Shown here: positions 1-7,006 of the stretch, in pieces
Numbering within the stretch: the stretch's first letter is position 1
Layout: every line of letters begins with the position of its first letter
NCBI GenBank assembly: GCA_937925595.1
Contig: CALALQ010000466.1
Location: 1 to 7,286, forward strand
Length of the DNA stretch: 7,286 bases
Direction of reading: 5' to 3'
Source: an uncultured Demequina sp.
Lineage (GTDB): Bacteria; Actinomycetota; Actinomycetes; Actinomycetales; Demequinaceae
Made by a program: the position numbers and the translations under genes
Notes under the pieces: generated by a model
Seen by the model: the letters and a program-made list of their open reading frames with translations, nothing else
Told to the model about the DNA's origin: nothing
Database searches by the model: none

Positions 1-1
1 C

Positions 2-187
2 CATGTGGTTGAGGATGAAACTGTGACCGAGGTCCACAACGGCCACGGCCTGGCCTACCTGCAGGACACCGCCCGCCGCCGCGGCAATGTCTTCGAGGCG
101 CTGGTCGAAGCGGTCAAGACCCACAGCTTGGGCCAGATCAGCCACGCCCTGTACGACGTGGGTGGGGAGTACCGCAGGAATATGTGA
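2..187 (+). CDS. icmF: C-terminal end of IcmF-type isobutyryl-CoA mutase (partial)
   Basis: The reading frame is already open at base 2 (His-Val-Val-Glu-Asp...) and ends at TGA 185-187, so only about 61 C-terminal residues are present and the true start lies outside the window. The tail SLGQISHALYDVGGEYRRNM is the conserved end of IcmF and related methylmalonyl-CoA mutases, which close with a GQI..AL(Y/F)(D/E)VGG.YRRNM pattern. From family knowledge, IcmF fuses a B12-binding domain, a MeaI-type G-protein chaperone and the mutase substrate domain, and interconverts isobutyryl-CoA and n-butyryl-CoA in the cytoplasm using adenosylcobalamin. The visible part belongs to the substrate-domain side, so a stand-alone mutase large subunit cannot be excluded. 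It is a core metabolic gene, convergent with the defence operon and apparently unrelated to it. It marks the left flank of the accessory region. Confidence 0.82.
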   Translation, partial: HVVEDETVTEVHNGHGLAYLQDTARRRGNVFEALVEAVKTHSLGQISHALYDVGGEYRRNM

Positions 188-470
188 CAGAGATGCTCCG
201 TAGATGCGTGGACGTGGACACAGACGTGCCCGCGAGACGCTGCGCGACTGGCGGGTTTCTCGACGGTGTACGACATCGCTCCCGGTCCGCTACCGGTGTG
301 GCCGGAGATCGTCGCGCGTCGGCGGTGAGGGCGACGGGATCTGGCGAATGGGTCAGGAGATGGCATGACCCACTTCTGGCGCTCCACGACCGGTGACCGT
401 CTTCGGATCGAGAACAGGTTCACCATGCTCGTTGAAGCTGCCGCGCGTGTTGGGTTTCACCCGGCTCCAA
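188..470. other. Intergenic gap between convergent genes
   Basis: This 283-bp stretch separates the icmF stop from the stop of the last operon gene, so transcripts from both sides should end here. Short open frames cross it on both strands, but none has a recognisable protein pattern or a good ribosome binding site, and the longest also runs antisense through icmF. I see weak dyads (CCGGT at 282-286 against ACCGG at 292-296, and the repeat at 349-372) but no GC stem followed by a T-run. Termination may be Rho-dependent. No tRNA or insertion sequence end is visible. Confidence 0.6.
349..372. repeat. Inverted repeat TGGGTCA-N10-TGACCCA
   Basis: TGGGTCA (349-355) and TGACCCA (366-372) are perfect 7-bp inverted arms with a 10-nt loop, in the gap between the convergent genes. 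There is no T-run on either side, so it is at best a bidirectional transcript-end hairpin. It could equally be a chance dyad. Confidence 0.35.
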
Positions 471-1187
471 TCACTCGGCACACTGTTCGATGAATCTGTC
501 CATACGTTCTTCGTCCCACATCTCAAGCTGGGCACCCGCGGCACGAATGTTCAGGGCCTTCATGAAGTTGCGGAATGCCGACTCCGAAGCTGCCAGCCGC
601 GCATCACGTTCAAGGCGCTTCACAATGGCCCTCGCCAAGGGAAGCCTCGTTCCGACTCGGGCACGCTCGATCAGGTTCGAGCGGATGTCCGCCCTTGAAA
701 GAATCAGTCGCAGTGCCTGCTCGGGATCATCAGGTTGGATTGCAGAGGCGATATGATGGTTCCACCACAGCCGGGAGAGCGCGTGGTCGTCCCGGCATTG
801 AGTCCAGGTCGATGCGAAGAAGTGGGTCCGGATGGCTTGGGCCATCCTCTCTTGTGGAACGTTGCGAAGCCAGCGTTCACGCGCGTAGGCAATCCCCTCG
901 ATGTGACTCAAGCGGATCCAGACTCTGTTCTCCCGCGCGAGGCTCGGCGTCAGCGAAGCCAGTGTGAGGCCGACCAGCATCGAGTTCTGGACCTCGGCAT
1001 CACGACCCTTGTCGGGGGTCAGCTCTTCGAGCGGTGTGAGGTCGGCCTCGATCGAGAGCGGGATGCGCCAGTCCCCGCTGGGCTCCAGATCTTCAAAACC
1101 GGATTCCATGTACCGGTTCAGATGTTCTTCGACGTTGTCTGAAAGGAAATCCGCGGTCTGTTGACCGACGTAGAGCAGCTTGCTCAT
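471..1187 (-). CDS. Accessory protein of the R-M operon, possibly DUF6339 family
   Basis: This 238-aa protein is encoded by the last gene of the operon. I start it at ATG 1187-1185, which forms an ATGA overlap with the stop of the gene before it and has GAGGAAG at 1198-1192 just upstream. A longer in-frame ATG at 1256 would extend 69 nt into the upstream gene and lacks that support. It is soluble, has no signal peptide or membrane segment, and looks mostly helical. Visible marks are an N-terminal SKLLYVGQQ strand, RVWIRLSHIEGIAYARERWL (residues 88-107), an aromatic/His motif SRLWWNHHIA (138-147), a long Arg-rich helical region (150-215) and a C-terminal MWDEERMDRFIEQ helix. No nuclease, NTPase or HTH motif is evident. 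The R/H/W-type motifs and the R-M context resemble what I remember of DUF6339, but I cannot confirm that. Its function is unknown; an adaptor or DNA-contacting subunit of the complex is conceivable. Confidence 0.85.
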   Translation of the reverse strand: MSKLLYVGQQTADFLSDNVEEHLNRYMESGFEDLEPSGDWRIPLSIEADLTPLEELTPDKGRDAEVQNSMLVGLTLASLTPSLARENRVWIRLSHIEGIAYARERWLRNVPQERMAQAIRTHFFASTWTQCRDDHALSRLWWNHHIASAIQPDDPEQALRLILSRADIRSNLIERARVGTRLPLARAIVKRLERDARLAASESAFRNFMKALNIRAAGAQLEMWDEERMDRFIEQCAE

Positions 1188-2014
1188 TTGTCTTCCTCGT
1201 TGAACAGGGTGCCCAGCAGTCCGACAGGGCCCTCGAGGAGGCGCTGTGCGGCCCACGCGAGGTCGGTGTTGGCGTCAATCGTGATGCCCTCATTACTGCA
1301 TCGGGCTTCAATCACCCGATGCCAGCGGAGCCCCTCGTTCCCTGATGTCCGCATCGCGTCAAGTGCGTTCATCACCGCCGGCAAGAACAGCGACGGCAGA
1401 AGAATGTCGCGAATGCTGCTGCCACGAATGCCGTAGATGGTGTCGTAGAGCTTGCGGTTCACCTCGATCTGGATGGCCTCGGTGTCGAGTTCGATCTGGA
1501 ACATTCCGTCCTCCATCTCGTCATTGGCGATTAGGCGGAAGATCGACTCCATCGGGAGCAGCTTGTCCAGGCCGGCCTCGAACCAGTGGATACTGCTGGC
1601 GGCGACAACGTGCCCTGCCTGCAGAGCTCTTGTATGGTCTGGATAGTCGGGCGCGATATGCGGTGAGCGGAGGACGGCGCCGTCCTCTGCTGCCGCGATG
1701 ATTGCCTGGATCGCCACCCGACCGCGCAGTTCGCCCCGTTTGAACTCGAGAGTAAAGGTTGTTCCGGAAAGCGGTACGAATCTCTGGAAGTAGGTCTCGA
1801 GGGATTCAATCACGATCCCGACAGTTGCCTGGCTGCTCCGGATGAGTTCCTCTACTGCGTCATCGTCCAGAACGTAGTGGCCACTGAGGACGACTTCGCC
1901 GGCCTCTGGCGCTTCCTCGACCTCCAGCGAGATATCGAAGATCCGGTCTCCGTAGTCGTCTGTATGCGGGGAGAGGACAGGATGGGCGAACGCGGTGGTC
2001 GGCCTAATCAGCAT
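1184..2014 (-). CDS. Unrecognised 276-aa protein of the R-M operon
   Basis: I choose ATG 2014-2012 (protein begins MLIRPTTAFAHPVLSPHTDD). It overlaps the end of the GHKL gene by 11 nt and has GAGGAG at 2027-2022, 7 nt upstream. An earlier in-frame ATG at 2083 would add a 23-residue Arg/Ser-rich tail read inside the GHKL gene. The protein is acidic and soluble, with no signal peptide or transmembrane helix. Residues 1-110 look beta-rich: alternating segments such as DRIFDISLEVEEAP, GEVVLSGHYVL and TTFTLEFKRGELRGRVAIQA. A mixed region follows with HWFEAGLDKLLPMESIFRL, then a conserved-looking helical part, RGSSIRDILLPSLFLPAVMNALD (about residues 200-222), and an acidic C-terminus. I see no catalytic motif of a known nuclease, methylase or ATPase. 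Its place directly after a GHKL ATPase, with coupled translation, suggests a partner subunit in equal amount; that is inference. Confidence 0.85.
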   Translation of the reverse strand: MLIRPTTAFAHPVLSPHTDDYGDRIFDISLEVEEAPEAGEVVLSGHYVLDDDAVEELIRSSQATVGIVIESLETYFQRFVPLSGTTFTLEFKRGELRGRVAIQAIIAAAEDGAVLRSPHIAPDYPDHTRALQAGHVVAASSIHWFEAGLDKLLPMESIFRLIANDEMEDGMFQIELDTEAIQIEVNRKLYDTIYGIRGSSIRDILLPSLFLPAVMNALDAMRTSGNEGLRWHRVIEARCSNEGITIDANTDLAWAAQRLLEGPVGLLGTLFNEEDK

Positions 2015-3908
2015 TGGCGGACTCCTCTTCAACCCTCGAGAGCACGACACGGATGGGACCCGTATAGGACTCCGAGAATTCAACGGTCAAGGTCTTCCTC
2101 TGTCCCTGCTCGAGCTGGATTGAAGGTGTCTTGGCGCATCCGTGGCCGTCGATCGAGACCACGTCCATCGGTTCGTCGCTGGCAGCACCGATCAGAAGCA
2201 CCTCCAGCCGTGCCAATCCCGACTCCTCCGGCTCGAAGCTGATGGTTCGGGTGTCGGCTCGCCTGGCGTCAGGCAGATGCGTTCGCAATGAACGGAACGC
2301 GATGTTCCTGCCGCCGCGTCCGCCCAGTAGACCCCGGCCACGTCCCGAGCGGGTGCCCGATGTGCGGCCACTCCCCGCGCCTGTTGCCTTACGCCCCCCG
2401 GCCGATCCGCTTTCGCCCTCGGGACCAGCTCCGCTCGGGCGGGCCGTGGTGGTCTTCGGCTTGATCCTGATGCGCTCGGGGTTGGTCTGGGTGTTTGCCG
2501 GGTCGGGAATGTCCTTCCCCGACTCCGGAGTTGAGAAGAAGCGGTTCATTTCGTCGAGCAGCATTTCCGCCTCGGGAGGTGTCGAGGTTTCCTGCTTGAT
2601 GATCTCGCGGATCCAGGCGCCCAGCTTCCTCATTCCTGCCCGGGCCTGTCGCTTTTCCCGGGGGTCGTCTAGCCGGTCCGCGGAGAGCTCGTCGTGGCGC
2701 GGATTCTCCAGATCGCGGACTCGGCCGCTGGTCCTGATATCGACGGGTTCCACCACACCCACGAAGTCCCGCGAAAGGCTGAATCGCGCGAGAGGGTGCC
2801 CGAAATGTCGGAGGTTGTCCGTGAGATACATCCCGTTGCGGAGAAAGCCGATCTTGCGAGGCAGTCCGGCGCCTTCCAGAAGACGAAACCTGAAAACACC
2901 GACACCGTCGAACTGCTGCTCGAATGTCCGCGTTTCGGGTGAAACCAGGGCTTGGTAGAGTGCCGCGGCGAAAGCAAGGTCGGCAGATGAGCCTGTATCC
3001 TCCGCAGCCTTCAGCACCCTGTCATGCTTGAAGAGCGCGCCCAGAGTGGACGGGTCGATCTTGATCGGATCTCCGTCTTCAGGGACAACGCTGAAGGAGA
3101 CGGCCCCTTCGAGAATGGCCGCGAAGAAGTTGCGGACCAGCGACTCTGTCATCTGCCATTCCCAGCCGTCCTCGTTCAGGAAGCCGAGGGACGCGACCGT
3201 GGTCCCGGTTTGAGTCCGGTGCAGCCAGTCAGGCAACTCCGCGGCATCAGAGACAGGGTGGAAGTCCGGTTGCCCGCAGTAGCCGATTCCCCGTTTCTCC
3301 GCCCCCGCGGAGTCGGTATGGGAGACGAGGATAGCTTTGCCCTGGGCAAGGAATTGTTGCGAGGGGCCATCGCTATACAGGGTGGAGTAGAATACGGTCC
3401 GGAACTGGGATACCGCGAATGCGGCGTTCTTACCGATGCCGAACGAGCCGCCGGCATCCGAACTGCTCTTCTGGCTGACGCCGGAGCCTTTCACCAGTGC
3501 ATGGAAGGGTTTGCCGGGAATGGACGGCCCAACGAGTCCTGTCGTCCCGTAGTCTTCCACCGCGAGGATGCTGATGGCCGGCCTCCGGATTGCCGCACAG
3601 GCCAGCTCGAAGAACTGCGTGTCCTTGCGGATGCGCCGACTCTTGGAGCGCTCGAGGCAGGCGTCAAGTGCCTTCTGCAAAGCGTCCGCCACCGGAATCG
3701 AATCACGAGGAATCGACATCTGGCGGAACACCATCTGGATAGGCTGGTGTCCGCCATCGTCGCCCTTCAGGCAGGCGTCAAGACTGTTCTGGGCGCTCTC
3801 CCGGGCCAACCCGGGAAAAGGCGATCCCTTGAACATTTCGATGCCCGCGTGTCCAAGGCCTTCCTCTTCCTGTCCCTCATTAGCCAGGAATCGCCACTCC
3901 AGCGTCAT
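2004..3908 (-). CDS. GHKL ATPase, MORC/paraMORC-like, of an R-M system
   Basis: This 634-aa protein has all three Bergerat-fold ATP-binding motifs: an N box ARESAQNSLDA (35-45; Glu37 likely general base, Asn41 for Mg2+), a G1 box VEDYGTTGL (117-125; Asp119, Gly121) and a G2 box DAGGSFGIGKNAAF (151-164). A region with RNGMYLTDNL (357-366) resembles the S5-like transducer half of MORC/MutL/gyrase ATPase modules. A helical Arg/Glu-rich part (395-460) follows, then a Gly/Ser/Arg-rich disordered linker with RG motifs (about 489-535), then a C-terminal beta-rich domain (536-634). In this family ATP binding closes a dimer clamp, often on DNA; MORC-like proteins in bacteria are associated with R-M loci. 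ATG 3908-3906 forms an ATGA overlap with the nuclease gene and has AGGGGA at 3919-3914. No nuclease motif is seen in this chain, so cleavage would fall to the EcoRII-like neighbour. A clamp or remodelling role here is inferred. Confidence 0.9.
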   Translation of the reverse strand: MTLEWRFLANEGQEEEGLGHAGIEMFKGSPFPGLARESAQNSLDACLKGDDGGHQPIQMVFRQMSIPRDSIPVADALQKALDACLERSKSRRIRKDTQFFELACAAIRRPAISILAVEDYGTTGLVGPSIPGKPFHALVKGSGVSQKSSSDAGGSFGIGKNAAFAVSQFRTVFYSTLYSDGPSQQFLAQGKAILVSHTDSAGAEKRGIGYCGQPDFHPVSDAAELPDWLHRTQTGTTVASLGFLNEDGWEWQMTESLVRNFFAAILEGAVSFSVVPEDGDPIKIDPSTLGALFKHDRVLKAAEDTGSSADLAFAAALYQALVSPETRTFEQQFDGVGVFRFRLLEGAGLPRKIGFLRNGMYLTDNLRHFGHPLARFSLSRDFVGVVEPVDIRTSGRVRDLENPRHDELSADRLDDPREKRQARAGMRKLGAWIREIIKQETSTPPEAEMLLDEMNRFFSTPESGKDIPDPANTQTNPERIRIKPKTTTARPSGAGPEGESGSAGGRKATGAGSGRTSGTRSGRGRGLLGGRGGRNIAFRSLRTHLPDARRADTRTISFEPEESGLARLEVLLIGAASDEPMDVVSIDGHGCAKTPSIQLEQGQRKTLTVEFSESYTGPIRVVLSRVEEESANAD

Positions 3909-5311
3909 GTGTTTCCCCTGTTTCCAGAATCTGTGTCGGTGAGCCTGATCAGTTGTGGCCGTCGGCCCCTTATCTCGCTGTCGAAGAACTGCCTGAACGT
4001 CAGAACGTTCGGCTGGTCGGCGTAGACCGTCTCGCCGCTCTCCCTCAGTGATTCCGGCACGACCAGCTTGATTCCCGCATCAGCCATCTCCGTAATTGAA
4101 GTGGCAGCCACGCGGTCGTCTACTGTGGCCAAGTAGACGTCGCAGTTGAGTCGCTCGCGGCTGACTTGTTTCCACCGTTCCCGAAGAGTGGTCTTGGCCG
4201 CAAGTACGAGAGCGTCGTCATGAGACCGGCGCTTCCGACGAAGGGTACGGCAGTCCGGCATCACGAAGTCGGGTCGGCGGCCACCCGTTACAACCTGCTC
4301 CTCGTACCGGATATGCCCGGCGTCGAGGGCGGCGGCGATGTGCTGTTCAAACGACCTGCCGGCACGGCTCTTCCGCTGCTGACTGGCGCTAAGCAGGACC
4401 GAATCGACTTCCGGGTACCGTCTCACAAGAGCGGAAGGAAGGTCGTCGCCGTCAGAGAGCAGCGCCAATAGCTCGGAAGCGCGTCTTCTCAGTTCATGGC
4501 GCCTGTAGAACCGGTACTCGATCTCCCGGCTGATCTCCATGATTGCATCGCCGGGCGCAGCGATTTTCCACGGGTCGAATGACTCCAGTCCCTTGGTTCT
4601 GAGCCACTGGTTTCGGGCCTGTCGGGCAATTGTCGCCGGGTCCGGCATCACAGCGTATCGTGCCACCACATCCGCCAGAGTGCCGCTCCTGATTGCCGCT
4701 CTGAACTCTTCAATAAGCTCCTCGAGCTCGTCGTGTTCAGCTTGCTTGGCCTTTGTGATCGCATCCGCGCGAAACAGGGCATAGTGGAAATCGACCGGAA
4801 GATCCAGGACCGTTTCCAGGATCTCGGCCTCTTCGCCGGAAGAGTCAAGCGTCGCCATCCACCAGCGACACCCGGCGAGCGGCGCGGAAAAGCGTCCCGC
4901 GAGCAGCAGCGAAGCGGGGGTGAGTCCGCGAAACAGCGTCCTCGGGACGCAGGTGCAGTGCGCCTCGGATCTCTTGTTGCTGAAGTGCCGCAGTTGGGAT
5001 TGCGTGACTTCTCCCGTCTGGGGCCAGAGCACCGGGATTTCGGCGTGGAAGATGTGCGGCTTGGCCGGATTATCCGCGAGCAGCGTCGGAAAGAAGCCCG
5101 CTTCCCGGATTGGACGGGGTACGTAGAAGCCTGCTTGGTTGCTCCCCTTCTCGGGCTCGGCCCACGACGTATCGTTCTGTGCAAGCTTCTTGACGAACAG
5201 CTCGTCGCTCTGGCCTGCAAGACTCTGGATCTTCCACCACAGGGGAGATCCGTCCGCCGCGGTTTCGGCGCCCCTGCCCTCGCCGAAGTCCATTTCGAAC
5301 TGCTTCCTCAT
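3905..5311 (-). CDS. EcoRII-type (Type IIE) restriction endonuclease
   Basis: The 468-aa product matches EcoRII across its length. The N-terminal part (about 35-150) follows the EcoRII-N effector domain: ELFVKKLAQNDTSW, then GFYVPRPIREAGFFP, then RHFSNKRSE, as in the IKRLSANDT, GLYIPS and RHFGKTRNE segments of EcoRII. The catalytic EcoRII-C part begins with QQRKSRAGRSFEQHI (311-325), followed by a PD-(D/E)XK core: Glu322 in the helix, PDF with Asp348, and LAAKTTLRERWKQV with Lys373 (EcoRII: PDF Asp299, VKTT Lys328). GIKLVVPESL (413-422) matches the late GVRLVVPSSL strand. It is longer than EcoRII (about 404 aa), mainly from a helical Glu-rich middle region (175-265). The probable target is CCWGG, cut only when a second site occupies the effector domain; the related CCNGG cannot be excluded. 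ATG 5311-5309 forms an ATGA overlap with vsr behind an AGGGGGAG ribosome binding site (5322-5315). Confidence 0.93.
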   Translation of the reverse strand: MRKQFEMDFGEGRGAETAADGSPLWWKIQSLAGQSDELFVKKLAQNDTSWAEPEKGSNQAGFYVPRPIREAGFFPTLLADNPAKPHIFHAEIPVLWPQTGEVTQSQLRHFSNKRSEAHCTCVPRTLFRGLTPASLLLAGRFSAPLAGCRWWMATLDSSGEEAEILETVLDLPVDFHYALFRADAITKAKQAEHDELEELIEEFRAAIRSGTLADVVARYAVMPDPATIARQARNQWLRTKGLESFDPWKIAAPGDAIMEISREIEYRFYRRHELRRRASELLALLSDGDDLPSALVRRYPEVDSVLLSASQQRKSRAGRSFEQHIAAALDAGHIRYEEQVVTGGRRPDFVMPDCRTLRRKRRSHDDALVLAAKTTLRERWKQVSRERLNCDVYLATVDDRVAATSITEMADAGIKLVVPESLRESGETVYADQPNVLTFRQFFDSEIRGRRPQLIRLTDTDSGNRGNT

Positions 5312-5742
5312 CCGCTCCCCCTAGCACGAATGCGTTCCGCGAGAGAGATGATGACGTCTCTCACTGCTTCCGTCGAGAGGCCCCGGAGCTGGCATTCCCA
5401 CACTGTCTCCACATGCCAGCCCAGCTCCCTCAGCTGAGCCACCGTCCTCAGATCCCGGGAGCGGTTCGCATCAACCTTGGTCTTCCAGAACTCCGTTCGG
5501 GTCTTGGGCAGCCGGAAAAGGTGGCAGTCGTGCTGGTGCCAGAAGCAGCCATGGACAAACACTACTGCCCGGTACTTCGGCAGAACAAGGTCCGGGCGCC
5601 CCGGCAGGCGGGCTCCCCCAAGCCTGTAACGGAAGCCAAGAGCGTGGAGGCCGCGCCGAACCTCCAGCTCGATCTTGGTGTCCTTGCCGCGGATCCGCGA
5701 CATCAGCGCGGAACGGCGCTCCGGGCTGATGATGTCGGCCAT
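5308..5742 (-). CDS. vsr: Very short patch repair (Vsr) endonuclease
   Basis: This 144-aa protein has every hallmark of Vsr. It nicks 5' of the T in T:G mismatches that arise when 5-methylcytosine in the methylase target deaminates, so that the original C:G pair is restored. The numbering matches E. coli Vsr residue for residue: Glu25, catalytic Asp51 in LPGRPDLVL, His64 and His69 in HGCFWHQHDC, zinc ligands Cys66, His71, Cys73 and Cys117, intercalating Phe67, Trp68 and Trp86, and Asp97. Position 63 is Val where E. coli has Thr. The length is slightly under the E. coli protein (about 156 aa) because the C-terminal tail is shorter. ATG 5742-5740 shares a base with the methyltransferase stop (TGATG), and the ribosome binding site is poor, so translation probably relies on re-initiation. 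E. coli dcm and vsr also overlap, so this is a conserved pairing. Confidence 0.97.
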   Translation of the reverse strand: MADIISPERRSALMSRIRGKDTKIELEVRRGLHALGFRYRLGGARLPGRPDLVLPKYRAVVFVHGCFWHQHDCHLFRLPKTRTEFWKTKVDANRSRDLRTVAQLRELGWHVETVWECQLRGLSTEAVRDVIISLAERIRARGSG

Positions 5743-6986
5743 CAGGCGGCTTTGCGGGACCGCTTTGCGGGCGTGCTCTTCTTCTCCTCCAGCAGGTGCG
5801 GCACCATGATCCGGGCAACCTCGGCAATCACCGGTACCACCACAGAGTTGCCGAACTGCTTGTAGGCACGGGTATCGGACACCGGGATCCGGAAGTCGTC
5901 ACTGAAGCCCATCAGGCGGGCGCACTCGCGGGGTGTCAGACGACGCGGGTTCTTCCTAGGCCCGCGGGACACAAGGATTTCCGAGCCGTCCTTGTAGTAG
6001 CGAGCGGAGAGGGTGCGGGCGGTGTCTTTGGGCGTCACCAGACCGAAGCCGAAGCCATTGCCTTTCTCGCGGTGCTTGGCCGCATAGTTCTGCAGGTAGT
6101 CCCACAGTTTGTCGGACAGGATGTACTTGTCCAGCACCTTGCCTTTCGGGCCGCTAATGTACGGCCAGTCGGCGGGTTCGCTGCCATCCTCGCGGTGCAG
6201 AATGCTGCCGATCTTCGGGGCATCTTCGAAGGCGGGCAGCTTCAGTCCGTCCCAGCTGAAATCCACCGGATCGCGGAAGCCCACGATGATGATGCGTTCG
6301 CGGTGCTGCGGCACGAAATGCTTGCCGTTGATCACCCGGTGGAATACCTGGTAACCCAGCTCGTTTTGCAGCACTTCGATGATGGTCGAGAAGGTGCGTC
6401 CCTTGTCGTGACTGACCAGGTTCTTCACATTTTCTAGCAGAAAGGCACGGGGCTTCTTTCTTGCGATGATGCGGGCCACATCGAAGAAGAGTGTGCCCTG
6501 GGTCTTGTCGGCAAAGCCGTGCGGCCGGCCAAGCGCATTCTTCTTGGAGACGCCGGCGATGGAGAACGGCTGGCACGGGAAGCCCGCCAGCAGCACGTCA
6601 TGGTCAGGCACATCGTCCTCGTGAACCCGGGTGATGTCGCTGGCGAAGACGTGGTCGTGGCCGTCATGGAAGTTGGCGGCGTAGGTCTTGCGTGCGTAAG
6701 GGTCCCACTCGCTGGTGAACACGCAGCGTCCGCCCTGCTGCTCGAAAGCGGTGCGGATGCCACCGATGCCGGCAAACAGATCGATGAAGCTGAACCTGCC
6801 TGGCTCGGGGCTCGGCTCGCCTAGCGGGAGAAGACGCTGGCGGATGGCATCGGCAATATAGGGTTTGGGTTCCGTCTCGCGGATCTGCCAGCGACGGACG
6901 GTCTTGGGATCCACTCCCAGTGCGAGACCGACTTCCTTGTAACTGAATTGCTTGAGGGCTCTTTCGAGCAGCTCGTAGACTTCCAT
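5742..6986 (-). CDS. dcm: DNA (cytosine-5-)-methyltransferase, Dcm/M.EcoRII-like, with N-terminal HTH
   Basis: This 414-aa enzyme transfers a methyl group from S-adenosylmethionine to cytosine C5, protecting host DNA. An N-terminal HTH ([20 protein letters not shown], residues 15-34) precedes the catalytic domain: motif [11 protein letters not shown] (67-76), SEWD (91-94), catalytic Pro-Cys in FPCQPF (Cys138), ENV (185-187), QHRER (227-231), a target-recognition region with [17 protein letters not shown] (322-338), [14 protein letters not shown] (348-361) and [10 protein letters not shown] (377-386). The target-recognition region closely follows Dcm/M.EcoRII, which predicts CCWGG methylated at the inner C, though the group also contains CCNGG enzymes such as M.SsoII. 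I prefer ATG 6986-6984 because GGAGA sits 5 nt upstream. An in-frame ATG at 7013 would add nine residues, has no ribosome binding site and lies inside the palindrome at 7007-7021. The HTH probably autoregulates the operon. Confidence 0.96.
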   Translation of the reverse strand: MEVYELLERALKQFSYKEVGLALGVDPKTVRRWQIRETEPKPYIADAIRQRLLPLGEPSPEPGRFSFIDLFAGIGGIRTAFEQQGGRCVFTSEWDPYARKTYAANFHDGHDHVFASDITRVHEDDVPDHDVLLAGFPCQPFSIAGVSKKNALGRPHGFADKTQGTLFFDVARIIARKKPRAFLLENVKNLVSHDKGRTFSTIIEVLQNELGYQVFHRVINGKHFVPQHRERIIIVGFRDPVDFSWDGLKLPAFEDAPKIGSILHREDGSEPADWPYISGPKGKVLDKYILSDKLWDYLQNYAAKHREKGNGFGFGLVTPKDTARTLSARYYKDGSEILVSRGPRKNPRRLTPRECARLMGFSDDFRIPVSDTRAYKQFGNSVVVPVIAEVARIMVPHLLEEKKSTPAKRSRKAA

Positions 6987-6991
6987 TGCGA

Positions 6992-6996
6992 TCTCC
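6992..6996 (-). promoter_or_regulatory. Ribosome binding site of the methyltransferase
   Basis: On the minus strand GGAGA is followed by TCGCA and then ATG (6986-6984), a 5-nt spacing. The upstream candidate ATG at 7013 has no purine-rich stretch at a suitable distance, so this site decides the start in favour of 6986. Confidence 0.7.
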
Positions 6997-7006
6997 GGGA
7001 ATGTTG

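Larger units (their letters stand above)
471..6986 (-). other. Six-gene EcoRII-type R-M / Vsr / GHKL-ATPase operon
   Basis: Six genes run in one direction from the methyltransferase start to 471 with no non-coding base between them. The junctions are TGATG (methyltransferase/vsr, 1-nt overlap), ATGA (vsr/nuclease), ATGA (nuclease/GHKL), an 11-nt overlap (GHKL/276-aa gene) and ATGA (276-aa/238-aa gene). Such overlaps imply one transcript and translational coupling, hence matched dosage. The order places modification first, then repair, restriction, ATPase and two accessory proteins. GHKL ATPases of the MORC/paraMORC group are known from comparative genomics to sit in R-M neighbourhoods; joint function in this operon is my inference. 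Confidence 0.85.

Noticed and set aside
349..372. Rho-independent terminator at the inverted repeat
   Set aside because: The stem is only 7 bp, the loop is 10 nt and no T-run follows on either strand, so I list it only as a repeat.
55..426. 123-aa minus-strand open frame at the left edge
   Set aside because: It overlaps the conserved icmF tail in antisense, is Arg/Ser-rich, and has no ribosome binding site or family pattern.
2131..2958. 275-aa plus-strand open frame rich in Ser/Arg/Pro
   Set aside because: It is antisense to the linker and C-terminal half of the GHKL gene. Its composition simply mirrors the Gly/Ser/Arg-rich coding strand.
3024..4025. 333-aa plus-strand open frame
   Set aside because: It runs antisense through the GHKL gene, whose ATP-binding motifs are unmistakable. 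The plus-strand product has no recognisable pattern, and long antisense frames are common in high-GC DNA.
4733..5437. 234-aa plus-strand open frame
   Set aside because: It is antisense to the EcoRII-like gene and part of vsr, both of which have family-specific motifs.
5796..6437. 213-aa plus-strand open frame
   Set aside because: It is antisense to conserved methyltransferase motifs and shows no protein family signature.
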